64,000 bases of DNA from Paracholeplasma vituli (GTDB lineage: Bacteria; Bacillota_I; Bacilli_A; Acholeplasmatales; UBA5453). The notes under the pieces are model-generated. The model made no database searches. It saw only the letters and a program-made list of their open reading frames with translations, and was not told the DNA's origin. The stretch covers positions 62,001-126,000 of the forward strand of contig NZ_JAOEGN010000002.1 in the NCBI RefSeq assembly GCF_025446935.1, read 5' to 3'. Made by a program: the position numbers and the translations under genes. Each line of letters starts with the position of its first letter. Within the stretch, counting starts at the first letter, position 1. Below, one piece after another: positions 8,718 through 18,447 of this stretch.

Positions 8718-9113
8718 ATGGCAAAAGCGGTTCAATATTTAGGCACAGGACGTCGTAAGAGTTCAGTAGCAAGAGTTATTCTTACAAGCGGTACTGGAAA
8801 GTTTGTTGTAAACGACAGACCATTCGAAGAATACATCCCATCAGCAGCAACCCGTCTTGACGTTTTACAACCATTAGCAATCACCGAATCAGAAGGTCGT
8901 TTCGACGTTTCTGTTAACGTGTATGGCGGTGGATTAACCGGTCAAGCAGGTGCAATCCGTTTAGGTATCACAAGAGCCTTAATGGAAATTAATCCAGATT
9001 TAAGATCAACCTTAAAACCTGCTGGATTAGTCACTAGAGATCCTCGTGCTAAAGAACGTAAAAAATACGGTCTTAAAAAAGCGCGTAGAGCATCCCAATT
9101 CTCAAAACGTTAA
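8718..9113 (+). CDS. rpsI: Ribosomal protein uS9
   Basis: 131 residues. Small-subunit protein whose C-terminal tail reaches the P-site tRNA; the tail RRASQFSKR is intact. The N-terminal [12 protein letters not shown] and the central [15 protein letters not shown] are hallmarks. Second gene of the rplM operon, closed by a UUCG-loop terminator. Confidence 0.97.
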   Translation: MAKAVQYLGTGRRKSSVARVILTSGTGKFVVNDRPFEEYIPSAATRLDVLQPLAITESEGRFDVSVNVYGGGLTGQAGAIRLGITRALMEINPDLRSTLKPAGLVTRDPRAKERKKYGLKKARRASQFSKR

Positions 9114-9121
9114 TTTTTGGA

Positions 9122-9147
9122 AAGCAGTCTTCGGATTGCTTTTTTTC
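9122..9147 (+). terminator. Terminator after rpsI
   Basis: 8-bp stem AAGCAGTC/GATTGCTT (one G-T pair) capped by a TTCG tetraloop, followed by a run of T. Confidence 0.9.
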
Positions 9148-9176
9148 TTGTAAGAACGCCCCATATATCGTATAAT
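9148..9176 (+). promoter_or_regulatory. Promoter of gltX
   Basis: -35 TTGTAA at 9148-9153, 17-bp spacer, -10 TATAAT at 9171-9176, directly behind the rpsI terminator. Confidence 0.75.
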
Positions 9177-9201
9177 GATATATGCGAAAGAAGGTTTTTG
9201 T

Positions 9202-10545
9202 ATGAAAAGAGTACGTGTTAGATACGCACCGAGCCCAACAGGACTATTACACATAGGTAATGCTAGAACAGCCATTTTTAATTTCTTATTTGCGAGAAGT
9301 CATGGTGGTGACTTCATTATTAGAATCGAAGATACCGACGTTAAACGTAACGTTATTGGAGGAGAAGCCTCTCAATTAGACAACCTTAAATGGTTAGGTC
9401 TAGAATGGGATGAATCCCCAGATAAAGGTGGCCCATTTGGTCCTTATCGCCAACTCGAACGTTTAGATTTATATAAAGAATATGCAGAAAAATTACTTGA
9501 TATGGGCATGGCTTATAAAGAGTATAAAGAAGGTTCGACTAAGTACGCTATTCGTTTTAAAGTTCCAGAAAATAAAGAATATGTATTTAATGATATGGTT
9601 AGAGGCACACTTAGATTCCAATCTAAAGAAGTCGAAGACTGGATCATGATTAAAGATAACGGGATTCCTACTTATAACTTCGCAGTCGTCATCGATGACC
9701 ACTTCATGGAAATCACCCACATTTTAAGAGGGGAAGAACATATCACCAACACCCCAAAACAAATGATGGTTTACGAAGCGTTCGGTTGGGAAATTCCAAC
9801 ATTTGGACACATGACCATTATTGTCAATGAGAAAAAGAAAAAGTTATCCAAACGCGATCAATCGATTGTTCAGTTTATCTCTCAATACCGCGAATTAGGG
9901 TATTTACCAGAAGCCATTTTAAACTTCATTTCATTACTTGGCTGGAGCCCAGCAGTGAATCAAGAAATTTTATCTAAGGACGAAATCATCACGCACTTTG
10001 ATGAATCGCGTCTATCCAAAGCACCAGCCATGTTTGACGTTGTGAAACTTGCCTATATCAACAAAGAGTATGTGAAGAAATTATCCTTAGAAGCCTTTGT
10101 AGAACTGTGCAAACCGCACCTCGAAAAAGCGGGTATTGATGTGTCGAATTCGGTTTGGGTTTCTGATCTTTGTAGTTTACTACATGAAAGAACAGCTTAT
10201 GGTGCACAAATAGTTGAACTACACCATGAATTCTTCCATGGAGAATTTGAATTAGAACCAGAGGCACTTGAGTTCTTAAGAAGCGAAAATACCCTACCAG
10301 TCATCAAAGCATTCCGAAAGAAATTAGCCATCAGCTCATTCACTGCTGAAGATATTAAAGAATCGATTAAAGACATTGGTAAACACTTAAACGTCAAAGG
10401 CAAATCCTTATTTATGCCTTGCCGTATCGCAACGACAGGTGCGATGCACGGACCAGATTTACCAAAATCACTTTCTTTATTAGGTAAAGAAGTTGCCTTA
10501 AATAGAATCGACAAAACTATAGAAACTTTGGAGAATAACGCATGA
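9202..10545 (+). CDS. gltX: Glutamyl-tRNA synthetase
   Basis: 447 residues from ATG 9202 (SD AGAAGG); an upstream in-frame ATG at 9175 overlaps the -10 box and is rejected. Class Ib synthetase: HIGN at residues 17-20, KLSKR at 214-218. Charges tRNA-Glu; in most Firmicutes a non-discriminating enzyme also charges tRNA-Gln for later amidation, but this cannot be read here. The stop overlaps the next start (ATGA). Confidence 0.95.
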   Translation: MKRVRVRYAPSPTGLLHIGNARTAIFNFLFARSHGGDFIIRIEDTDVKRNVIGGEASQLDNLKWLGLEWDESPDKGGPFGPYRQLERLDLYKEYAEKLLDMGMAYKEYKEGSTKYAIRFKVPENKEYVFNDMVRGTLRFQSKEVEDWIMIKDNGIPTYNFAVVIDDHFMEITHILRGEEHITNTPKQMMVYEAFGWEIPTFGHMTIIVNEKKKKLSKRDQSIVQFISQYRELGYLPEAILNFISLLGWSPAVNQEILSKDEIITHFDESRLSKAPAMFDVVKLAYINKEYVKKLSLEAFVELCKPHLEKAGIDVSNSVWVSDLCSLLHERTAYGAQIVELHHEFFHGEFELEPEALEFLRSENTLPVIKAFRKKLAISSFTAEDIKESIKDIGKHLNVKGKSLFMPCRIATTGAMHGPDLPKSLSLLGKEVALNRIDKTIETLENNA

Positions 10546-12188
10546 GAAAACTTTTCACATTATTCGCATTTGTCCTAACCCTTGTTGTCCTTGCTGGATG
10601 TAATGATCAGTCCAATGTTAAGATTACACTTAAAAATGTGGCTGCTGCAAGAACAACAATTTATATGGAGTTAGACGTCACAGACCCGGATAAAGAGATC
10701 CCTGCTGACGGTATTGTAATCGTATTATACAAAAATGGCGAGGAGGTTTCTCGTAAAGCTCCAACCATTACAACTGAGCTTACATCCGTGATGTTTGATG
10801 GCTTAGCTGTAAACACGAAGTATAGCTATTCCGTATTTGCTACATATGGCGGAAAATCGCACAAAATGGCCACAGGTGAGTCTACTACTACAACAAGTGG
10901 TTCAAGCGTAGATGAACCTAAATTGATTACTACCATTGAAGAATTCTTGAATATTCCAAACGACTTAACAGCGTATTACCGTCTTGAAAATGACCTTGAT
11001 TTCTTAGAAGCTAAATTCCAAAACCAATTTGGATCGAAACAATTCGCAGGTACATTTGATGGTAATGGAAAAACAATTAAAAATCTTACCATGGATACCA
11101 CAACCACCTTCATTGGGCTATTTGGTTATAACCGTGGTACCATTAAAAACCTAACGATTGAAAACGTCATTACAGACTTTAAGACCAGCACCCAAAATAT
11201 TGGCATTGTTGCAGGTAAGAGTTCCGGAACGATTGAAAATGTTACGATTAAAAATTCAACTGTAAAAGCAGCTTATTCTAGAACAGGCCAAATCTATATT
11301 GGTGCGGTAGTAGGACTTGCTGAAACAGGTTCTAAGTTAACAAATATCCAAATTGAAAATAGCCATTTAGAACTGACGATTTCAGGACGTACTGAACCAT
11401 TTGCAGGACTTTTAGTCGGACGCGCTCAGGCAACTAAGATTGATAACAGTAGTGCTCAAGGTACAATCAGTGTGACTGCATTAGACACCATCAACGTTGG
11501 TGGTTTAGTCGGTGGTATTGAAAACGTCGGATTATCTTCCTCATCCATCACCGAATCCAGCGCAGATGTCAACATCTTAGCGGATGTTAATGTTACAAAC
11601 ACAACAACAAATGATAAAGCTCAACTCGTCTTTATTGGTGGATTAGTCGGATCATCTGTAGGTACTAACATTTCAAGCGTATATGCATTAGGTGATATAG
11701 AGTTATCAAGAGCATCAAACACCTCTGCTAATGACCGTTCAGACGATGAAATTGGTGTGGGTGGTTTGGTTGGTATTACCAGTTCACCAATCGTAAATGC
11801 GTTTGCGAAAGGTAGCATTCTTATTGGTAATGCAGAAGTTGTATCCATCATTTCTTTTGAAAAGATGTCTGTTGGTGGTTTAGCTGGTATTCAACTCGGT
11901 GGTGAACGTTTAGACAAGTCAGTCTATATGGGCGCATCTATCCAAGTTTATCCTGGAGCAAAAGGCCAAGTTCAGCTTTCAAGTACTGTTGGCAACATGG
12001 TCACCACAAAAGCAGTAGATTTAGCTGGTGGTACTGTCAAACTCATCAATGATTTAATTGCAGGTAGAGTGGTCGTTACTTATGGTGAAGAAATAGTTAC
12101 TACACCATCTGATACAACAACAATTGAATCTGCAGCACTAGTGACATTCTTTGATAGTGATTTTATTAAAGACGCATTAGCTGAATAA
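10542..12188 (+). CDS. Lipoprotein with GLUG-type repeats
   Basis: 548 residues. A signal peptide (MRKLFTLFAFVLTLVVLAGC) with lipobox LAGC at Cys20 implies a membrane-anchored surface protein. Residues about 25-110 look like a fibronectin-type beta domain. From about 125 on there is a beta-helix-like array: FAGTFDGNGKTIKNLTMD followed by at least seven further units built on GGLVG or GIVAG plus a Ser/Asn-rich strand. GLUG repeats are seen in bacterial surface proteins and adhesins. The substrate or partner is unknown. It overlaps the end of gltX by 4 nt; in Bacillus cysE follows gltX. Closed by a terminator. Confidence 0.8.
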   Translation: MRKLFTLFAFVLTLVVLAGCNDQSNVKITLKNVAAARTTIYMELDVTDPDKEIPADGIVIVLYKNGEEVSRKAPTITTELTSVMFDGLAVNTKYSYSVFATYGGKSHKMATGESTTTTSGSSVDEPKLITTIEEFLNIPNDLTAYYRLENDLDFLEAKFQNQFGSKQFAGTFDGNGKTIKNLTMDTTTTFIGLFGYNRGTIKNLTIENVITDFKTSTQNIGIVAGKSSGTIENVTIKNSTVKAAYSRTGQIYIGAVVGLAETGSKLTNIQIENSHLELTISGRTEPFAGLLVGRAQATKIDNSSAQGTISVTALDTINVGGLVGGIENVGLSSSSITESSADVNILADVNVTNTTTNDKAQLVFIGGLVGSSVGTNISSVYALGDIELSRASNTSANDRSDDEIGVGGLVGITSSPIVNAFAKGSILIGNAEVVSIISFEKMSVGGLAGIQLGGERLDKSVYMGASIQVYPGAKGQVQLSSTVGNMVTTKAVDLAGGTVKLINDLIAGRVVVTYGEEIVTTPSDTTTIESAALVTFFDSDFIKDALAE

Positions 12189-12193
12189 TAAGT

Positions 12194-12227
12194 AAAAAGT
12201 TGCGGGTTGTACCCACAACTTTTTTTG
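12194..12227 (+). terminator. Terminator after the GLUG lipoprotein
   Basis: AAAAGTTG-C-GGGT pairs with ACCC-A-CAACTTTT around a 3-nt loop (one C-A mismatch), followed by seven T. Confidence 0.88.
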
Positions 12228-12278
12228 TAACGATTGTGTAGCATAAAAATATATAAATAGTTTTATATATTTCATGAC

Positions 12279-12306
12279 TTGCATGGTTTTTTAAAAGGCA
12301 TATAAT
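12279..12306 (+). promoter_or_regulatory. Promoter of the DUF2779 nuclease gene
   Basis: -35 TTGCAT at 12279-12284, 16-bp spacer, -10 TATAAT at 12301-12306. Confidence 0.7.
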
Positions 12307-12326
12307 GATGCTAAGAGGTGATTTGA

Positions 12327-14147
12327 ATGAAAATATCCAAAACAGGATTTACCAACATTGTTCGCTGTAGCCGTTATGGCGCATTAGAAGAAATTTATCG
12401 TAAGAAAAACCAAGCTATCGTTACATTCTCAGAAGACATGGATGACCTCATGACTGCTGAGAATTTCATGAAGCGCGATGAACTTTTAAACGACATGTAT
12501 GATGAAGAAGAGGATCTGATTGTCAAAGATGACCCTCAACTCAGGGTCATGATGCCTTTTTATAACGCGATGGAAGGTTTAACAGCGAAAGCGGTTAGTA
12601 AACACTTCAGTGGGGACTTTCAATTCAACATGTTAGATACCTACAAACAAAAACGATTTGAGATGGAACGAGATGGCTATCATTTTTACTGTTTCCTAGA
12701 TGGATACTTAGCACAAGAAAATGGGTATAAAGTTTTTGAAACCAAAGCCACCACTTCAAGAAAATACCTAGATATGACCCATGAAAAGGAATCGATGTTT
12801 GCGTTCTCACCAGAAGGCATCTTGATGCTCACCAAAGATTTGGGTTTTCCAACCGATGAAAAATACGATAAAAAGCTTCAAAAATTATATGATCGCTATT
12901 CGGATGAAGGTCGCTATGTTTATGACTTAGCCTTTCAAAGATACATCATTGAACATAGTGAAAATCCACCACAAGGGAAAAAAGGGTTCTACCTAGCGGT
13001 TTTAAACAAAGATTATGTGTTCGATGGTACTTATGATCAAAACAATAAACCAGTTTATGGCGACGACATCATTGTTTTAGTGGATTTCACTTCGATTACG
13101 GAGCGTTACATGCCCATCATCGAAGCTGATATGAAAACCGTTATTGATTACTTAAACCATATGAATGCGAACCCAGTTGATATTGGTAAACACTGTCAAC
13201 GTAAGGACCGTAAACAATGTCAATTTTACTCGATTTGTTGGAGCCATGTTCCTGAGAAGAACTCTGTTTTAACGTATCTCAATAACCATAACGGTTTTAC
13301 CGATGAATACGGTGAAAAACGCGACCGTTACGATTTAATCAATGAAGGTATCGTCAATGCACTAGATATCCCTGAATCGTGGTTAAAACGTGAGAATAAT
13401 ATCATTCAAAGACGTGTGATTGAATCTCAAACACCCTATTATCATTACCGTAAGATTAGAGAAGGTATCCTAGAACTTAGATATCCGATTTATCACTTAG
13501 ACTTCGAATCATTCCCGTGTCCGTTACCACGTTTCAAAGGGGAAACCCCCTATATGCAATCCTTATTTCAGTATTCTATTCACATAGAACATGAACCCAA
13601 TGTATGTGACAAGAATGAAGATAATTATTCTTTCTTAGCAACCGATCATTTCGATCAAAGGGAAGCTCTAATAAAGGGGATGATTGACGTAATCAAACCG
13701 GATGGCGGATCCGTTTTGGTGTATAATATCGCATTTGAGAAAACACGCATTCATGAGTTAGCTAGGCTATTTCCTGCATATAAAGATCGTTTGATTGATA
13801 TCGCAGATCGCTTATTCGACCTCATGGATATCGTGAAAGGCAATACGAAACTCTATAAAAATTTAGGCTATGATGAAGAAGAAGCCAAAAAGATTAACTA
13901 TTACCACAATGACTTAAATGGATCTTACTCAATTAAGAAGGTATTACCCTTATTTTCGAACCTAACCTATAAAGGGATGCCGGTTGCGAATGGGAATGAT
14001 GCGATTGTTCAATACGCAACGATGCCAACATATGATCCAAAAACAAAAGAGCGTGTCAAACGTGATATGCTCGAATATTGTAAGCAAGACACTTGGGCAA
14101 TGGTCGAAATTTTGAAACAATTACGAACGATTGCAGGCGTTAGATAA
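12327..14147 (+). CDS. DUF2779 family protein: RecB/Cas4-like nuclease plus DEDD exonuclease-like domain
   Basis: 606 residues. The N-terminal half looks like a RecB/Cas4-type PD-(D/E)XK nuclease: LDGYL with Asp125, then FETKA with Glu138 and Lys140. One Cys near the start (C14) and three after the nuclease core (C290, C298, C304) have the spacing of the Fe-S staple of Cas4 and AddB. The C-terminal half carries an RNase H/DEDD-like pattern: HLDFES (D392, E394), VYNIAFEKTRI, and YCKQDTW (D588). Probably acts on DNA, but substrate and role are unknown. Own promoter; a 7-bp hairpin without T-run follows the stop. Confidence 0.75.
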   Translation: MKISKTGFTNIVRCSRYGALEEIYRKKNQAIVTFSEDMDDLMTAENFMKRDELLNDMYDEEEDLIVKDDPQLRVMMPFYNAMEGLTAKAVSKHFSGDFQFNMLDTYKQKRFEMERDGYHFYCFLDGYLAQENGYKVFETKATTSRKYLDMTHEKESMFAFSPEGILMLTKDLGFPTDEKYDKKLQKLYDRYSDEGRYVYDLAFQRYIIEHSENPPQGKKGFYLAVLNKDYVFDGTYDQNNKPVYGDDIIVLVDFTSITERYMPIIEADMKTVIDYLNHMNANPVDIGKHCQRKDRKQCQFYSICWSHVPEKNSVLTYLNNHNGFTDEYGEKRDRYDLINEGIVNALDIPESWLKRENNIIQRRVIESQTPYYHYRKIREGILELRYPIYHLDFESFPCPLPRFKGETPYMQSLFQYSIHIEHEPNVCDKNEDNYSFLATDHFDQREALIKGMIDVIKPDGGSVLVYNIAFEKTRIHELARLFPAYKDRLIDIADRLFDLMDIVKGNTKLYKNLGYDEEEAKKINYYHNDLNGSYSIKKVLPLFSNLTYKGMPVANGNDAIVQYATMPTYDPKTKERVKRDMLEYCKQDTWAMVEILKQLRTIAGVR

Positions 14148-14191
14148 TCCCTATACAAAGGGATTGTCAATTATTCACTCAAGGGAATTGC

Positions 14192-14220
14192 TTGTATTTA
14201 TATGCTTTTTTAACTATAAT
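14192..14220 (+). promoter_or_regulatory. Promoter of cysS
   Basis: -35 TTGTAT at 14192-14197, 17-bp spacer, -10 TATAAT at 14215-14220. Confidence 0.75.
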
Positions 14221-14240
14221 ATATCTAATGAGGTGAAACC

Positions 14241-15554
14241 TTGAAATTATTTAACTCACTTACAGGTAAAGAGGAAATCTTTACACCTGTAAAACCCAAT
14301 GAAATTTCTATGTATGTATGCGGTCCAACCGTATACAATTACATTCATATCGGCAACGCTAGACCCGTTGTCTTTTTCGATGTTGTCAAACGTTACTTTA
14401 AGTATTTAGGTTGTAAGGTAACTTACGTGTCTAACATCACAGATGTCGACGATAAAATCATCGATGAAGCCCAAAAACTCAACATTGATGAAAAACTCTT
14501 AACGCAAACATTTACAGAAGCATTCATCAAAGATACGCTTGCTTTAGGCAGTGATTTACCAGATTTAATGCCAAAAGCAACCAACTATATCACAGATATG
14601 ATTTTTTACATCAATGATTTGATTGAAAAAGGTTATGCTTATCAAAGTGGTGATTCTGTGTATTTCAGAGTTCAAAAAATTGGTCACTATGGTGCCCTAT
14701 CCAAGCAAGTGTTAGAAAACTTGAATGTCGGTGCCCGTATCGATGTGGATTCCCAAAAAGAAACACCATTTGATTTTACACTTTGGAAACAAACTCAAAC
14801 TGGTTTAGCCTTTGAATCGCCATGGGGAAAAGGTCGCCCAGGTTGGCATACAGAGTGTGCAGTCATGAATCACTCTATTTTTAACCATCTAATCGATATT
14901 CATGGGGGTGGATCGGATTTAAAATTCCCACACCATGAAAATGAAATGGCACAAAGCTGTGCCCATGATAATCACGAACTAGCGAACACCTGGATGCATG
15001 TCGGTAGACTCGATTTTGGAAACGAAAAAATGAGTAAATCGATTGGCAATATCATCCTCGTGAAGGATCTTTTAGAAAACTACGAATACCAATCGTTTAG
15101 ATTGTTATTGTTATCTCACCACTACCGTCAACCGATCAATTACTCAGACGATTTAATGAAACAGTTTGATAACGAATGGCAACGTATTAAACGCGCCATG
15201 AAACAAGCCTTTGTCGATATCTCAATCGCGAGATACAAAACCGTAGATATCAATCTTGACGCCTTAGAACGTTTTAGAGAAGCGATGGACGATGACTTTA
15301 ATATTTCAAACGTCATGACAGTGGTATACGATCAAATTAAGTCGATGAATCGTTCTAAAGAAGTGGAAGAAATCGCGAGATATTATCATACCATTACCCT
15401 CATATTATCCATTTTAGGCATTCGTCTGGATTTGATGCCACTATCGGATGAACAAATTGAGCGCTATCAAGCATGGCAACAAGCACGTGCTGAAAAACGT
15501 TATAGTGACGCCGACCGAATTCGTATGGAATTGGTCGATTTAGGATTACTCTAA
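14241..15554 (+). CDS. cysS: Cysteinyl-tRNA synthetase
   Basis: 437 residues, starting at TTG 14241, which is preceded by SD GAGGTGA; no ATG lies in a better place. Class I synthetase with zinc-ligand Cys27, HIGN at residues 36-39, the zinc/substrate motif GRPGWHTECAVM, and KMSKS at 263-267. Slightly shorter than the usual 460-470 residues, mainly at the C-terminus. The stop overlaps mrnC (TAATG), reproducing the Bacillus order cysS-mrnC-rlmB. Confidence 0.95.
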   Translation: MKLFNSLTGKEEIFTPVKPNEISMYVCGPTVYNYIHIGNARPVVFFDVVKRYFKYLGCKVTYVSNITDVDDKIIDEAQKLNIDEKLLTQTFTEAFIKDTLALGSDLPDLMPKATNYITDMIFYINDLIEKGYAYQSGDSVYFRVQKIGHYGALSKQVLENLNVGARIDVDSQKETPFDFTLWKQTQTGLAFESPWGKGRPGWHTECAVMNHSIFNHLIDIHGGGSDLKFPHHENEMAQSCAHDNHELANTWMHVGRLDFGNEKMSKSIGNIILVKDLLENYEYQSFRLLLLSHHYRQPINYSDDLMKQFDNEWQRIKRAMKQAFVDISIARYKTVDINLDALERFREAMDDDFNISNVMTVVYDQIKSMNRSKEVEEIARYYHTITLILSILGIRLDLMPLSDEQIERYQAWQQARAEKRYSDADRIRMELVDLGLL

Positions 15555-15937
15555 TGGAGGCTCATTTAATTAATGGTGTAGCCTTAGCCTACATTGGGGA
15601 CGTATATTATGAATTACGTATTCGTCGTTATTTACTTTCACTTGGATTGACGAAAGTGAACGACTTACACAAAAAAGCCATCCAATTTACTGCAGGATCA
15701 GTCCAAGCGGGTTTAATGGATGTCTTCATTGAACGCAATCTTTTAACCGAAACCGAATTAAACTATTTTAAAAAGGGTCGTAATGCTTCAGGACCTGGTC
15801 GTAAGAACATCGATATGGCTACTTATCACAAATCTACTGGATTTGAATCGATGGTGGGCTATCTATATTTGACCGACATTAATCGATGTGACGAACTCAT
15901 CGATCTCGCAATTCAAATTCTAACAGAAAAGGCGTGA
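15554..15937 (+). CDS. mrnC: Mini-ribonuclease III
   Basis: 127 residues: an RNase III catalytic domain without the dsRNA-binding domain. In Bacillus it matures the ends of 23S rRNA. ALAYIGDVYYE holds the catalytic Asp and Glu near residues 16-21, and FKKGRNA is the conserved basic loop. Overlaps cysS and the following P-type ATPase gene. Confidence 0.93.
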   Translation: MEAHLINGVALAYIGDVYYELRIRRYLLSLGLTKVNDLHKKAIQFTAGSVQAGLMDVFIERNLLTETELNYFKKGRNASGPGRKNIDMATYHKSTGFESMVGYLYLTDINRCDELIDLAIQILTEKA

Positions 15938-18414
15938 TTACATTGGAAGACATTAAGCCAAGAAAAAAATCAAAAAAAGAATTAAGCCATACCGTTGAGG
16001 TTGAGAGACCTAACCCTGAAATTCAACAAGGGTTGACCTATCAACAAGTCGAAGAACGTCTCATTGCAGGACTATCTAATAAGATTTCATCCGGTTCAAC
16101 AAAAACAATTACATCCATTGTGTTGTCGAACATCATGACGTTTTTTAACTTGCTTAATATTGGGATTGCAACCTGGCTAATTACAGTAGGTGCTTTTAAG
16201 GACCTCTTTTTCATCGTGATTGTTTCCATGAACGTCGGAATTGGAATCTTCCAAGAAATCAAAGCTAAGAAAACCATCGATAAATTATCACTCTTATCTG
16301 CGCCAACCGGATTGGTTATCCGTGATGGTGAAGAACAAGAAATCATGATTTCAGACTTAGTCATCGACGATTTGATGAAACTAACTACTGGGAAGCAAAT
16401 CAGTGCCGATGCGGTCGTTAGAGATGGGCAAATCGAAGTGAATGAAAGTTTACTAACCGGTGAATCTGACCCAATTGTAAAAAAAGTTGGAGATGAACTC
16501 TACTCCGGGTCCTTCGTAGTTTCTGGTCACTGTATTGCACAAATTAATAAAATTGGTAAGGATTCATATATTGAAAACCTTGCGAAACAAGCTAAAAAAT
16601 ACCGTAAGCCAAAATCAGACTTACTTAAATCATTAAGAAATATCATTACCACTGTCGGGTTCTTAATCGTCCCGATTGGGGCGACCTTGTTCTATATGCA
16701 AATGAACAACGTAGCAGGTATTACCTATCCTGAAGCTGTTAGAGGCGTCAGTGGAGCAGTTATCGGAATGATTCCATCGGGATTATTCTTATTAACCTCT
16801 GTCACCCTTGCGGTTGGGGTTTTGAGACTGGCTCAAAATAACACCCTCGTACAAGAACTCTACTGTATCGAAATGCTTGCGCGTGTAGATACCCTCTGTT
16901 TGGATAAAACAGGTACCATCACCGATGGCACCATGCAAGTCAAAAACGTGATTGAGTATGTTAACCCTTCTGGATTACCAATCAAAAAAGCCATTCCAAC
17001 AATTATGGCGTCCTTAGAGGAAAAGAACCTAACCTCAGAAGCGCTTGAACAAAAATTTGGTACCACCAAACGCATTAAAACCAAATCTGTTATTCAATTC
17101 TCAAGTGCGCGAAAACTTTCCGCTGTCGAATTTGACAAATACGGTACATTCGCGATGGGAGCACCGGAATTTGTCTTGAAGAAAGATGCTTATGCCGAAG
17201 TCTCTGAAGATGTTGAAAAGTATGCTAAAGATGGCTATCGTGTATTGGCGATTGCCCATTCAACGGGTTCGATTGATGGCGATAAACTCCCACAAGATAT
17301 TAAAGCGATTGGTCTTATTGTCATTGAAGATACCATTCGTCCGGATGCGATTTTAACCATTGAATACTTTAAGACACATAACGTCGATGTTAAAGTTATT
17401 TCTGGGGACAACCCGATGACAGTCGCGCACATATCCAAGCGCGCAGGCATTGCGGACGCAGACAAATACATCAGTTTAGAAGGCGTTTCGGACAAAGATG
17501 TCATTCGCTTCGCGGACAAATATACTGTATTTGGACGCGTATCACCGACACAAAAGAAATTATTGATTGAATCCTTGAAGCGTAGCGGTAGAACCGTTGC
17601 GATGACTGGTGATGGTGTTAATGATATCCTTGCTTTAAAAGAAGCCGATACGTCGATTGCGATGGCTTCAGGTAGTGAAGCAGCACGTAACGTATCCCAC
17701 TTAGTTTTAATGGATTCTAACTTCTCATCGATGCCAAAAGTCGTTAATGAAGGTCGTCGTGTCATCAACAACGTCCAACGTGTTGCGATTCTTTTCTTGA
17801 CTAAGACAATCTTCTCATTCATGTTATCAATTGTTGCGATATTGTCCAAAGGGATTTACCCAATTACCCCATCTCAATTATCCATGATTGACTTCTTAGT
17901 TATTGGGTTACCTTCATTCATATTAGCGCTTGAACCAAATACGAACCAAGTACGCGGACGCTTCTTATTGAACGTCTTAAAACGTGCCTTACCGGGGGCG
18001 ATTGTAGTCGTCATGAACGTTTTGATCATATTCGCGTTAACACCGATTTTAAATATCGATAAAACCCAATCTTCTACCCTTATTGTCATCACTGCAACCT
18101 TCACATCTATGATGGTTTTGTTACGAGTGTTGAGACCGATGAATACAGTGAGACGAATTCTATTCCTTGTGATGTTCTCATCCTTTATAGGGTTAGTCAT
18201 ATTCATGCCAGACTTCTTTGAATTTAACTCATTCTGGCGTGATTACCACTCCTCATCTACAGGAGAATTGGTGCCTAGACTTCCAGTGGATCAGTTGTTG
18301 TTGTTAATTGTTTTGATTCAAGCAGCGTTCCCTGCGATGGGTATCGTTTCAAATATTCCGAATTACATATCTAAGGGCATTCGTTATGTGCTCATGAAGT
18401 TATCCAATATTTAA
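15934..18414 (+). CDS. P-type cation-transporting ATPase (Exp7/CtpE-like)
   Basis: 826 residues from GTG 15934 (a TTG at 15943 is also possible; neither has a strong SD). All P-type core motifs are present: TGES at residues 175-178, phosphorylation site DKTGT at 324-328, TGDGVND before the last membrane block. About ten membrane helices. The motif in helix 4 that reads PEGL in Ca2+/Mg2+ pumps is PSGL here. The overall layout resembles the Exp7/CtpE group, some members of which move Ca2+; the ion cannot be decided from sequence. It lies between mrnC and rlmB, a place where Bacillus has no transporter. Confidence 0.85.
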   Translation: MITLEDIKPRKKSKKELSHTVEVERPNPEIQQGLTYQQVEERLIAGLSNKISSGSTKTITSIVLSNIMTFFNLLNIGIATWLITVGAFKDLFFIVIVSMNVGIGIFQEIKAKKTIDKLSLLSAPTGLVIRDGEEQEIMISDLVIDDLMKLTTGKQISADAVVRDGQIEVNESLLTGESDPIVKKVGDELYSGSFVVSGHCIAQINKIGKDSYIENLAKQAKKYRKPKSDLLKSLRNIITTVGFLIVPIGATLFYMQMNNVAGITYPEAVRGVSGAVIGMIPSGLFLLTSVTLAVGVLRLAQNNTLVQELYCIEMLARVDTLCLDKTGTITDGTMQVKNVIEYVNPSGLPIKKAIPTIMASLEEKNLTSEALEQKFGTTKRIKTKSVIQFSSARKLSAVEFDKYGTFAMGAPEFVLKKDAYAEVSEDVEKYAKDGYRVLAIAHSTGSIDGDKLPQDIKAIGLIVIEDTIRPDAILTIEYFKTHNVDVKVISGDNPMTVAHISKRAGIADADKYISLEGVSDKDVIRFADKYTVFGRVSPTQKKLLIESLKRSGRTVAMTGDGVNDILALKEADTSIAMASGSEAARNVSHLVLMDSNFSSMPKVVNEGRRVINNVQRVAILFLTKTIFSFMLSIVAILSKGIYPITPSQLSMIDFLVIGLPSFILALEPNTNQVRGRFLLNVLKRALPGAIVVVMNVLIIFALTPILNIDKTQSSTLIVITATFTSMMVLLRVLRPMNTVRRILFLVMFSSFIGLVIFMPDFFEFNSFWRDYHSSSTGELVPRLPVDQLLLLIVLIQAAFPAMGIVSNIPNYISKGIRYVLMKLSNI

Positions 18415-18447
18415 AGTAAAAAGAAATGGTCGAGAGGTATATATTAT

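Noticed and set aside
14146-14165. Terminator after the DUF2779 gene
   Set aside because: AATCCCT/AGGGATT is a perfect 7-bp hairpin, but no T-run follows, so intrinsic termination is doubtful.
17235-17849. 204-residue minus-strand frame
   Set aside because: Shadow of the P-type ATPase gene; no SD, low-complexity composition, no family resemblance.
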